Source: an uncultured Traorella sp.
GTDB taxonomy: Bacteria > Bacillota_I > Bacilli_A > Erysipelotrichales > Erysipelotrichaceae
Assembly (NCBI GenBank): GCA_945938205.1
Contig: CAMEUL010000088.1
Span: 1 to 6,365, forward strand
Reading direction: 5' to 3'
Length of the DNA: 6,365 bases
Below, in pieces: positions 1 through 5,412 of this stretch. The position numbers and the translations under genes are program-made. The notes beneath the pieces were generated by a model. That model made no database searches. It saw only the letters and a program-made list of their open reading frames with translations, and had not been told where the DNA came from. How positions within the stretch are numbered: position 1 is the stretch's first letter; each line of letters starts with the position of its first letter.

Positions 1-150
1 TTGAATGCTTTTCGCCGGACAGCTTGCGGAATGTGCACAATTGCCGCATCCACTACCACATCCTTTTGTCTTGCGAATCGAGCGAATCGCAAACAAAACA
101 CCTATTGCAATCAGACAAACAACCAGGATCGTTATCATATTTTTTTCCAT
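1..150 (-). CDS. FeoB-associated Cys-rich membrane protein (3' end truncated by window)
   Basis: The minus strand from ATG at 150 reads 50 codons without a stop and runs off the left edge. The product has one hydrophobic segment (about residues 5-22), a basic stop-transfer patch (R23, R26, K27, K29) and a Cys/Gly cluster with Cys at 31, 35, 38 and 44 (CGSGCGNC core). This is the layout of the short FeoB-associated Cys-rich membrane proteins, usually about 45-60 aa, so only a few residues should be missing. Members often sit beside the ferrous-iron transporter genes feoA/feoB; a role in iron uptake is inferred from that, and no mechanism is established. Here the gene heads its own transcript, divergent from a DUF4870 gene, with no feo gene visible. 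No Shine-Dalgarno precedes ATG150 and no in-frame start lies upstream of it. A second Met (codon 5) is an alternative start. The plus-strand frame across the same bases has no family features and is a shadow. Confidence 0.82.
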   Translation of the reverse strand, partial: MEKNMITILVVCLIAIGVLFAIRSIRKTKGCGSGCGNCAHSASCPAKSIQ

Positions 151-156
151 GAACCA

Positions 157-185
157 AGGATATCATGTTTTAAGAGCACTTGCAA
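157..185 (-). promoter_or_regulatory. Predicted promoter of the FeoB-associated gene, leaderless type
   Basis: Read on the minus strand: -35 TTGCAA (185-180), 17-nt spacer, then TGA-TATCCT, an extended -10 with hexamer at 162-157. Only 6 nt separate it from ATG at 150, so the transcript would start at about the A of the start codon. The -35 matches TTGACA at 4 of 6 positions and the -10 matches TATAAT at 4 of 6; the TGn extension and exact spacing support it. The same TTGCAA serves the opposite promoter. Confidence 0.5.
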
Positions 186-208
186 ATTGAATGAATGTTC
201 AATATAAT
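180..208 (+). promoter_or_regulatory. Predicted sigma-A promoter of the DUF4870 gene
   Basis: -35 TTGCAA (180-185; 4 of 6 matches), 17-nt spacer, perfect -10 TATAAT (203-208). Transcription should begin near 214-216, leaving a very short leader that still holds the AGGAGG site. The -35 hexamer is palindromic and is also the predicted -35 of the divergent promoter. Confidence 0.72.
187..202. repeat. Inverted repeat in the divergent promoter spacer, candidate operator
   Basis: TTGAA (187-191) and TTCAA (198-202) form 5-bp arms around a 6-nt centre. The element fills most of the spacer between -35 and -10 of the rightward promoter and abuts the shared -35, where a bound repressor would block RNA polymerase. 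The arms are short and AT-rich, so chance occurrence is quite possible; no known regulator motif is recognised. Confidence 0.3.
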
Positions 209-218
209 AAAACATATA

Positions 219-224
219 AGGAGG
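219..224 (+). promoter_or_regulatory. Ribosome binding site deciding the DUF4870 start
   Basis: AGGAGG lies 7 nt before ATG at 232. An in-frame TTG at 226 would leave only 1 nt between the ribosome site and the start, so ATG 232 is preferred. Confidence 0.9.
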
Positions 225-231
225 ATTGCAT

Positions 232-705
232 ATGAAATATGACCCACATAAATCCTCAATAGGGGATCTTGATGCCAATATTATTGCATTACTTGTCTAT
301 CTTATTCCAATGCTTTTGGGATTCATTAATTCAACATTTGAAAGTTTGGCTTTCTTAATTCCACTGCTTGTTTTCTTTATGGAAAAGAAAAGCGAGTTTG
401 TCATTTTCCATGCCGCCAATTCGTTGGCTTTCTTTGGAATCACCTGTATTCTTTCACTGATATCCAGTCTATTGAATCTCCCATTGATCATGGTAACCTG
501 GATCGGAAATGTACTGACATTTGGTTTATTCAGCGGATTTGTCGCAATTATTTATGTTGTTCTTGGAATCTTTTTTGCGCTAGTCAGCATTTTATTATTT
601 GGCTGCGAAATATACAGTCTGATCAAAGGCTATCAATATGAAGAAGTTGATCTGCCTGTCATTCGAATTCTGACTCGTTTCATTCTTAGTTTGCATAAAT
701 CATAA
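232..705 (+). CDS. DUF4870 / Tic20-like small integral membrane protein
   Basis: A 157-aa, very hydrophobic protein. After a short hydrophilic N-terminus there are membrane stretches at roughly residues 16-50, 60-83 and 86-134, giving about four helices. The key family signature is at residues 51-65: a charged EKKSEF stretch leading into FHAANSL, matching the K-S-x-F-V-x-F-H-A-x-x-S-L pattern of DUF4870 (Tic20-like) proteins. The tail DLPVIRIL resembles the family's conserved loop before its last helix. Function is unknown; the fold resembles the plastid Tic20 translocon component, but no transport role is shown in bacteria. It has its own promoter and strong ribosome site, diverges from the FeoB-associated gene, and its last 6 nt overlap the end of the convergent methyltransferase gene. 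No terminator is evident between the two. Confidence 0.8.
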   Translation: MKYDPHKSSIGDLDANIIALLVYLIPMLLGFINSTFESLAFLIPLLVFFMEKKSEFVIFHAANSLAFFGITCILSLISSLLNLPLIMVTWIGNVLTFGLFSGFVAIIYVVLGIFFALVSILLFGCEIYSLIKGYQYEEVDLPVIRILTRFILSLHKS

Positions 706-1362
706 TCGTTTTACCGTCATTTCTTTTTTTACGATACAATGCGCTTTGGCCTGTTTGACAGCTTCAATCAGAATGCCATGCGCATTTTCATTTTGTTCAT
801 CACAAATCATCTGAAGTGTTTTGATTTCCAGATCTTGCTTTCTTAATTCGACACAAAGATCTACGATACGATCCGCACGATGCACAAGATAAAAACGTCC
901 TTTTTCCTTTAGAAGTCTTGAAGCGCAAGCACAAAGATCACTGAGCTTTAAATAGCATTCATGACGAGCAATACGCTTGAATTCATTTTCATTCAGTTGT
1001 CTGTTTTGATGTACCTGAAAATAAGGAGGATTGCACACGATCACATCCACCGCATCTATTTCCACATTCACGATATCTGAACAGATCAGTTCATAGTTAA
1101 CGATATGATTGTCCTTCAGGTTTTCTTCAGCCAGCATGATGGCTTCTTTTTGTAATTCCACTCCGATCAGTTTCCCTTTTGTGTACTGCGAGGCATATAA
1201 AAGGAGAGCTCCATTATTGGTGCCGATATCAAGTACTGACTCATTCGGTTTTACTTTCATGAACTGTCCCAAAAGTGCTGTATCGGTATTCATGCGAAAC
1301 ATATCTTTTCGCTGTTTCAAATAAATATTTGTATTTGGTAAATAGTCTTTAGTTGTTTCCAT
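700..1362 (-). CDS. trmN6: tRNA1(Val) (adenine37-N6)-methyltransferase, TrmN6/YabB family
   Basis: A 220-aa class I SAM-dependent methyltransferase. Motif I, VLDIGTNNG, is at residues 43-51; the acidic motif II end GVEL is at 67-70; the N6-adenine motif NPPY is at 111-114. Downstream ARHE at 132-135 is typical of the YabB/TrmN6 group, as is an N-terminal segment ending in an N-T-D-T-A-L-L motif (25-31). In E. coli the homologue methylates A37 of tRNA1(Val); the exact tRNA target here is inferred. In other Firmicutes the gene often neighbours rsmI and a GIY-YIG gene, neither present here. ATG 1362 is chosen because the N-terminal family segment needs it; the next Met (residue 21) would remove part of it. 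No Shine-Dalgarno is seen; a -10-like hexamer lies 6 nt upstream, suggesting a leaderless mRNA. The 3' end overlaps the convergent DUF4870 gene by 6 nt. Confidence 0.88.
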   Translation of the reverse strand: METTKDYLPNTNIYLKQRKDMFRMNTDTALLGQFMKVKPNESVLDIGTNNGALLLYASQYTKGKLIGVELQKEAIMLAEENLKDNHIVNYELICSDIVNVEIDAVDVIVCNPPYFQVHQNRQLNENEFKRIARHECYLKLSDLCACASRLLKEKGRFYLVHRADRIVDLCVELRKQDLEIKTLQMICDEQNENAHGILIEAVKQAKAHCIVKKEMTVKRL

Positions 1363-1368
1363 AGTGCT

Positions 1369-1377
1369 ATCTTAACA
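1369..1377 (-). promoter_or_regulatory. Predicted extended -10 promoter of trmN6, leaderless type
   Basis: On the minus strand TGT-TAAGAT (1377-1369) forms a TGn extended -10 with 4 of 6 hexamer matches. Six nt separate it from ATG 1362, placing the transcript start at about the start codon. No good -35 lies at 16-18 nt upstream (TTTTAT at 17), which an extended -10 can tolerate. Confidence 0.42.
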
Positions 1378-1386
1378 GAATTCATA

Positions 1387-1415
1387 TTGAAATAAAAGGC
1401 TGTTTTCTTTATAAT
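1387..1415 (+). promoter_or_regulatory. Predicted sigma-A promoter of the MATE gene, leaderless type
   Basis: -35 TTGAAA (1387-1392; 5 of 6), 17-nt spacer, perfect -10 TATAAT (1410-1415). The -10 ends 6 nt before ATG 1422, so the predicted start site (about 1421-1423) coincides with the start codon. No purine-rich ribosome site lies in between. Confidence 0.72.
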
Positions 1416-1421
1416 AGCGAT

Positions 1422-2753
1422 ATGAAAAACAAGTCTGAAAACTTTTACTATAAACTATGCCGATTAGCGATCCCGTTGTCCTTTGAACAGCTTTTGGGAA
1501 GTGCCATGGAAATGATTGATTCACTTATGGTCAGCTGGATCGGAATGGTCAGTGCCGTGGGCAGTGTCAGTATGTTTATGGTCATGGCCAATACCATTAC
1601 TTGGGGAATACTGAGTGGAACAGATATCTTTGCGGCACAGTTTTTTGGGAAGAAAGATGAAAAAAATCTCAAAAAAACGATGGGTTTATCTTTGATCATG
1701 ACACTTTTGAATGCTTTCTTCTGGTTCATCATCTTTACCTTTTTTAAAGAAACCATTATTCGTTTTTATGTTCAGGATGATTTAATCGTACAAAATGCCT
1801 TATCTTATGTCAGTATCGCAAAGTATTCTTTGTTGATGGAAGCCTTGGTTTTTACCTTTTCTCATCTTTATCGAAGTACAGGTCAGGCTGACTTTACGCT
1901 GAAGGTTTCTTTATTCTCTTCTGTTTTAAATATTCTTCTCAACTATGGCATGATTTTTATATTGAATCTAGGTGTTGTCGGGGCAGCAGGTGCTACCTTT
2001 CTTTCACACACGGTTTCATTATGCATCTATATTTTCTATGGAATCAAGACACAGCCTTTATTTTTAGGAACCTTATCCGAAATGTTTTCTTTTTCATGGG
2101 ATTTTGTGAAATCCGTGGTTCATAAAGTGCTTCCTCTCATGGTGAATGAAACTCTCTTTGGATTCGGTGGAATGCTTTTGGTCAAGGCGATCTCGCTGTT
2201 AGGAACAGAGAGTCTTGAAGCTTACTATATCGGCGATCAGATTGCTTCCTTCTTTTCCTTTGTGATCTGGGGATTTGGCGGAAGTGTTCAGATCCTGCTC
2301 TCCCATGCCTTAGGTCAGGGACAGCGGGAAACAGCCCTGCTCATGGGAAAAAAGGCGCTCTATCTGGCAGGATTCTTTGCGATTATTTTAGGATGCATGA
2401 TCTTAATGCTCTCTCCTTTTGTTACACTGCTCTATCATATTCAAAATCCTGCTGTGGCCATGTTGGCAAAACAAATGGTCTGGGTCTTTGCTTTCCGCAT
2501 TGTTTTCCGCTTTTTGAATTTTACGCTCTTCTCCATTTTAAAAAGCGGAGGAGATGCCAAGATCATCCCTTATCTGGACAGTGGCATCGTGTTTCTTGTG
2601 GCCCTTCCGCTGGCTTTTATCAGTGGACATTTCTTGGAAAATGCTGCTTGGGTATATCTGATCAGTCAAAGTGAACAGCTGGTTCGTCTGATCTTTTCCT
2701 TGAAGCGTTTTGCCGGTCATCATTGGGCTTGTGATCTCACTCATATCAGTTAA
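1422..2753 (+). CDS. MATE family efflux transporter
   Basis: A 443-aa polytopic membrane protein with about 12 helices in two related halves, the standard MATE length and plan. The N-half opens with RLAIPLSFEQLL (14-25) followed by a MIDSLMVSWIG stretch (31-41); the C-half repeats this as KVLPLMVNETLF (235-246). Further family landmarks are the G-T-D-I-F-A-A-Q-F-F-G loop (66-76), the R-S-T-G loop (151-154) and SGGDAK (375-380), like the S-G-G-D loop of NorM/DinF relatives. MATE proteins export cationic drugs, toxins or metabolites using Na+ or H+ gradients; the substrate cannot be read from sequence. The start at M1 is supported because family similarity begins at about residue 8 and the next Met (29) would delete most of helix 1. 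It is expressed alone, divergent from trmN6, apparently from a leaderless mRNA. Confidence 0.9.
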   Translation: MKNKSENFYYKLCRLAIPLSFEQLLGSAMEMIDSLMVSWIGMVSAVGSVSMFMVMANTITWGILSGTDIFAAQFFGKKDEKNLKKTMGLSLIMTLLNAFFWFIIFTFFKETIIRFYVQDDLIVQNALSYVSIAKYSLLMEALVFTFSHLYRSTGQADFTLKVSLFSSVLNILLNYGMIFILNLGVVGAAGATFLSHTVSLCIYIFYGIKTQPLFLGTLSEMFSFSWDFVKSVVHKVLPLMVNETLFGFGGMLLVKAISLLGTESLEAYYIGDQIASFFSFVIWGFGGSVQILLSHALGQGQRETALLMGKKALYLAGFFAIILGCMILMLSPFVTLLYHIQNPAVAMLAKQMVWVFAFRIVFRFLNFTLFSILKSGGDAKIIPYLDSGIVFLVALPLAFISGHFLENAAWVYLISQSEQLVRLIFSLKRFAGHHWACDLTHIS

Positions 2754-2759
2754 AAGACG

Positions 2760-2777
2760 GATGAAAGGTCTTTCATC
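2760..2777 (+). terminator. Weak hairpin after the MATE gene, possible terminator
   Basis: GATGAAA and TTTCATC form a 7-bp stem around a GGTC loop, starting 6 nt after the stop codon. The stem is AT-rich and is followed by ATAAAATAATT rather than a U-run; the nearest T-run (TTTTT) is about 15 nt further on. It may be a poor terminator or an mRNA 3'-end structure. Confidence 0.3.
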
Positions 2778-2817
2778 ATAAAATAATTGGCATTTTTCGC
2801 AGGTTTTTCTCATGAAT

Positions 2818-2846
2818 TTGATTTTTAGAAGGGAGTATGTTATATT
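2818..2846 (+). promoter_or_regulatory. Predicted sigma-A promoter of the CNNM/CorC-like gene
   Basis: -35 TTGATT (2818-2823; 4 of 6), 17-nt spacer, TGT-TATATT extended -10 (2838-2846; hexamer 2841-2846, 5 of 6). The predicted start near 2853 gives a leader of about 44 nt. The leader contains a small CTGAA/TTCAG hairpin (2865-2869 with 2875-2879) just before the ribosome site. Confidence 0.68.
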
Positions 2847-2881
2847 TATTAGGCTATTATCGGTCTGAATCTACTTCAGCC

Positions 2882-2887
2882 AGGAGG
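2882..2887 (+). promoter_or_regulatory. Ribosome binding site deciding the GTG start
   Basis: AGGAGG lies 9 nt before GTG 2897. An in-frame TGA at 2891-2893 rules out any earlier start. The closer ATG at 2890 is in another frame, only 2 nt from the ribosome site, and soon meets a stop. Confidence 0.88.
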
Positions 2888-2896
2888 TTATGAATT

Positions 2897-4159
2897 GTGG
2901 AAGGTCTTCCCGAGCAGAGTCTGATACTCTTACTCATTTTATTGGTTTTAATATCTGCATTCTTCAGCGCATGCGAAACTGCTTTTTCCATGTGCAACAA
3001 AATTCGTCTGAAACAGATGGCGAATCGTGGGGATGAGAGAGCTTTACACACACTTGAACTGGCGGATGATTTTGATAAATTAATCAGTGGAATTTTAGTG
3101 GGAAATAATTTTGTAAATATTTTTGCGGCATCTCTGTCAACGGTCCTGTTTACCCGTTTGTATCATGAAAATGGCGCTTCTGTTTCTACGATCGTGATGA
3201 CCATCGTGGTACTGCTGTTTGGGGAGATCACACCTAAAACGATTGCCCGAACTCATTCCGATGCATTTGCCATGGCAGCTTATCCACTGCTGAAATTCAT
3301 TATTTTTATTCTGACACCTTTTACATACATCTTTGGTTTATGGCAAAAACTGACCAATTTGATGGTGAAAGCAGATGACAACAAAGGCATGAGCGGTGAA
3401 GAACTGATCACCATGATCGAAGAAGTTGAAAAAGAAGGAAACATTGAAAAAGAAGAAAGCGAACTGATTCAGTCAGCGATTGAATTCAGTGATGTGGATA
3501 TTGCGGACATCTATACACCTCGTGTAGATATGGTGGCATTGGATGTAGAAGAAGACAAAGAAACCATTGCGAAAACATTCAAAGAAAATCCATATTCTCG
3601 TATTCCGATTTATAAAGGAACCATTGACAATATTATTGGATTCATTCATCACCGTGATTTTTATGAACTGGAAGAAAATGAATCGATTGAATCTATTCTT
3701 CAGACACCGGTCTTTCTGCCACTTACAACACGCATCAGTGATGCGTTAAAGGAAATGCAGAAAAGCAAAGTGCATCTAGCAATTGTCTGTGATGAATTTG
3801 GAGGTACTGCCGGAATCATCACCCTGGAAGATATCATCGAAGAGCTGGTAGGTGAAATCTGGGATGAACACGATGAAGTCGTAGAAGAAATCGTACAGCT
3901 GGACGAGCATTCTTACAAGATTGATGGTACTGTGAATATTGATGAGGTATTTGAACTCTTTGAGATGTATGAAGAAGATATTTATGATTCCAACACATTA
4001 AGTGGATGGATCATTGAAATCAATGATAAACTTCCTTCTGTGCATGACATTATAAGATTCAAGAACCTTGAAATTGAAATACTGGATGCTGATGATCGAA
4101 AGATCAAATGGGCCCGTGTTTCTGAATGCAAAGATGATGATAACGAAAGCGATGAATAA
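2897..4159 (+). CDS. CNNM/CorC/HlyC-family membrane ion-transport protein (hemolysin family)
   Basis: A 420-aa protein with the full three-part plan. (1) A DUF21/CNNM transmembrane domain at about 1-150, with hydrophobic stretches near 8-25, 62-85, 96-110 and 125-146 and the signatures SACETAFS (24-31), GNNFVNI (69-75) and GEITPKT (109-115). (2) A tandem CBS pair, about 205-325, including TPRVDM (207-212), SRIPIYK (234-240) and DEFGGTAGIITLEDIIEELV (299-318). (3) A C-terminal CorC_HlyC domain, about 330-408, then an acidic tail. Relatives (YhdP/MpfA, CorC, human CNNM) act in Mg2+ efflux or Mg2+/Co2+ homeostasis, with nucleotide binding by the CBS pair; the older 'hemolysin' label is poorly supported. 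Translation starts at GTG. It has its own promoter and an intrinsic terminator that begins inside its last codons, so it is a single-gene unit. The specific ion is inferred. Confidence 0.92.
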   Translation: MEGLPEQSLILLLILLVLISAFFSACETAFSMCNKIRLKQMANRGDERALHTLELADDFDKLISGILVGNNFVNIFAASLSTVLFTRLYHENGASVSTIVMTIVVLLFGEITPKTIARTHSDAFAMAAYPLLKFIIFILTPFTYIFGLWQKLTNLMVKADDNKGMSGEELITMIEEVEKEGNIEKEESELIQSAIEFSDVDIADIYTPRVDMVALDVEEDKETIAKTFKENPYSRIPIYKGTIDNIIGFIHHRDFYELEENESIESILQTPVFLPLTTRISDALKEMQKSKVHLAIVCDEFGGTAGIITLEDIIEELVGEIWDEHDEVVEEIVQLDEHSYKIDGTVNIDEVFELFEMYEEDIYDSNTLSGWIIEINDKLPSVHDIIRFKNLEIEILDADDRKIKWARVSECKDDDNESDE

Positions 4160-4170
4160 TCGCTTTTTTT
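4146..4170 (+). terminator. Intrinsic terminator overlapping the CNNM gene stop
   Basis: AAAGCGAT (4146-4153) pairs perfectly with ATCGCTTT (4159-4166) around a GAATA loop and runs into a T-tract to 4170. The 5' arm lies in the last codons and the stop TAA (4157-4159) spans loop and 3' arm. Confidence 0.88.
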
Positions 4171-4178
4171 ATACAAAC

Positions 4179-4199
4179 AAAAAAACGCTTTTCAGCGTT
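4179..4199 (-). terminator. Intrinsic terminator of the TtcA-like operon
   Basis: On the minus strand AACGCT-GAAA-AGCGTT forms a 6-bp stem with a stable GNRA-type tetraloop, followed by a U-run (4185-4179). It starts immediately after the stop codon of the 121-aa gene and faces the plus-strand terminator 8 nt away. Confidence 0.85.
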
Positions 4200-4565
4200 C
4201 TAGTTCAGTTTCTTCAGTATTTCGATAGCTTTTTTCATCTCTTCCGCATCACCGCTTTGAAGTGCCATGAACGATGCCATTAAAATTTCTTCCTTTCCGG
4301 GTTCTATGTGCTGCATTTTCTCTTTCAAAAGAGCTTTCAGTTCATCCATTGTTTGAAAATAAGCATGTTCCTCCATGACTTCTTCACTCATTTCTGACAA
4401 AAAGATAAAAGGTTCTTTAAAAAAGATTGGTTCAGGTTCCTGAGTTTTCTTTTTTAAAAGATCATTCATGATGCATGGAAGGTCTTTGTCTCCTAAGCAA
4501 GCATACTCAAAATCCAGTGAATTCATTATTTCCGTGGAAATATTGGCAATCAGACATTTACTCAT
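4200..4565 (-). CDS. Hypothetical protein coupled to the TtcA-like gene
   Basis: A 121-aa soluble protein that I do not recognise. No signal peptide or membrane segment is visible. The N-terminal half holds three Cys (C4, C23, C31), including a CLGDKDLPC stretch. The C-terminal half is charged and likely helical, ending in a Lys-rich helix (EEMKKAIEILKKLN, 108-121). It is likely a real gene: its ATG lies inside the end of the upstream TtcA-like gene (8-nt overlap, ATGAGTAA), it has a good AAGGAG site 7 nt upstream, and a terminator begins right after its stop. The layout predicts co-transcription and translational coupling, hence a possible partner or accessory of the PP-loop enzyme. That link is inference from position only. 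Confidence 0.75.
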   Translation of the reverse strand: MSKCLIANISTEIMNSLDFEYACLGDKDLPCIMNDLLKKKTQEPEPIFFKEPFIFLSEMSEEVMEEHAYFQTMDELKALLKEKMQHIEPGKEEILMASFMALQSGDAEEMKKAIEILKKLN

Positions 4566-5391
4566 GTTCGTTCTCCTTGTTATATTGATCTAAAAAGTGA
4601 TAGCTTCCTTCATCATCAAAATAAGAAATGACCTGAGAAACATTCACATTCATGGAACTTTTATAGATATTCTTTTCAACATAAGGATTCACCTGATGAA
4701 GCTGATGGATAAGATCTTTGATTTCCTTACGCTTGGAGAAATGTTCCTCTTCATCATCATGTGTAAATTTGCAGGCACAGCGGATGAAATCCAGTTCGTT
4801 ATATTTGCACCAGCGAACGATATCCGCTTCCCGTATCAGATACATCGGACGGATCAGTTCCATGCCTTCGTAGTTGTCAGAATGAAGTTTCGGCATCATG
4901 GTCTGATACTGGCCGGCATAAAACATACCCATGAGGATCGTTTCGATCGCATCATCGAAATGATGACCTAATGCAATCTTATTACAACCATTTTCTTTGG
5001 CAATACGATACAAATGACCTCTTCGCATTCTGGCACAAATGAAACATGGATTTTTATCTAAAGTTGTCACATATTGAAAAATATCTGTTTTATGTATTTC
5101 AATAGGAATCTCCAGTTTTCTGGCATTCTCTTTGATTTTTTCAAGATTGGCTTCATTATAGCCGGGATCCATCACAAGATATTTCACATCGAACTTAAAC
5201 TTTCCATGACGCTTCAATTGCTGGAACAGTTTCGCCATCAGCATGCTATCCTTGCCTCCACTGATACAGCAGGCAATGCAGTCGTTTTCCTGAATCATGT
5301 CAAACTGGCAAATCCCTTTGACAAAGGCTGACCAGAGTTCTTTACGATAGGTTTTCACAATGCTTCTTTCAGCTTCATTAATTTTTCTCAT
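4558..5391 (-). CDS. TtcA-family PP-loop ATPase, likely tRNA thiolation enzyme
   Basis: A 277-aa adenine-nucleotide alpha-hydrolase. The PP-loop SGGKDS is at 44-49. A CFIC pair (C116, C119) is followed by RMRRG, as in the TtcA CxxC-R-R-G motif; GHHFDD is at 142-147, MPKLHSD at 166-172 and RPMYLI at 181-186, followed by C205 and C207. In E. coli TtcA the CxxC pair plus a later Cys hold a [4Fe-4S] cluster used to make 2-thiocytidine at tRNA position 32. All the equivalents are present, so a sulfur-transfer reaction on tRNA is likely. The exact product is uncertain because low-GC Firmicute homologues are poorly characterised. ATG 5391 is supported by family similarity starting near residue 8; the next Met is residue 32. 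It lacks a Shine-Dalgarno and has a -10-like TAAAAT 6 nt upstream. It overlaps the 121-aa gene by 8 nt. Confidence 0.87.
   Translation of the reverse strand: MRKINEAERSIVKTYRKELWSAFVKGICQFDMIQENDCIACCISGGKDSMLMAKLFQQLKRHGKFKFDVKYLVMDPGYNEANLEKIKENARKLEIPIEIHKTDIFQYVTTLDKNPCFICARMRRGHLYRIAKENGCNKIALGHHFDDAIETILMGMFYAGQYQTMMPKLHSDNYEGMELIRPMYLIREADIVRWCKYNELDFIRCACKFTHDDEEEHFSKRKEIKDLIHQLHQVNPYVEKNIYKSSMNVNVSQVISYFDDEGSYHFLDQYNKENEHE
4573..4578 (-). promoter_or_regulatory. Ribosome binding site of the 121-aa gene
   Basis: AAGGAG on the minus strand (4578-4573) lies 7 nt before ATG 4565, inside the last codons of the TtcA-like gene. It supports both the start and the reality of the small gene. 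Confidence 0.85.
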
Positions 5392-5397
5392 GACGTT

Positions 5398-5403
5398 ATT
5401 TTA
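5398..5403 (-). promoter_or_regulatory. Predicted -10 element of the TtcA-like gene, leaderless type
   Basis: TAAAAT (minus strand 5403-5398; 5 of 6 matches) lies 6 nt before ATG 5391. The hexamer 17 nt upstream, TGGCTT, is a poor -35 and falls in the cysK terminator, so the call rests on the -10 match and on the spacing shared with three other genes here. Confidence 0.4.
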
Positions 5404-5412
5404 CACGAATCC

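Noticed and set aside
1..207. Plus-strand open frames at the left edge
   Set aside because: They have no ribosome site or family features and lie antisense to the FeoB-associated gene, whose Cys cluster and membrane helix are convincing.
226..234. TTG at 226 as the start of the DUF4870 protein
   Set aside because: It would be 1 nt from AGGAGG; ATG 232 has a 7-nt spacing.
705..735. ATCGT/ACGAT repeat near the convergent gene ends as a terminator
   Set aside because: Only 5 bp separated by about 21 nt, mostly A/T, with no U-run after it; not a credible terminator.
2393..2674. Plus-strand 93-codon open frame inside the MATE gene
   Set aside because: It is an out-of-frame shadow within a conserved transporter, without a ribosome site or recognisable domain.
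2890..2892. ATG close to the AGGAGG of the CNNM gene
   Set aside because: It is in the wrong frame for the conserved protein, 2 nt from the ribosome site, and reaches a stop after about 50 codons.
2837..2893. 18-codon upstream reading frame before the CNNM gene, in frame with it and ending in TGA just before GTG 2897
   Set aside because: Its ATG lies upstream of the predicted transcript start and inside the promoter, and the purine run before it is only 1 nt away, so translation as a leader peptide is unlikely.
4597..4971. 124-codon plus-strand open frame antisense to the TtcA-like gene
   Set aside because: It is a shadow of a strongly conserved gene and has no promoter, ribosome site or family resemblance.
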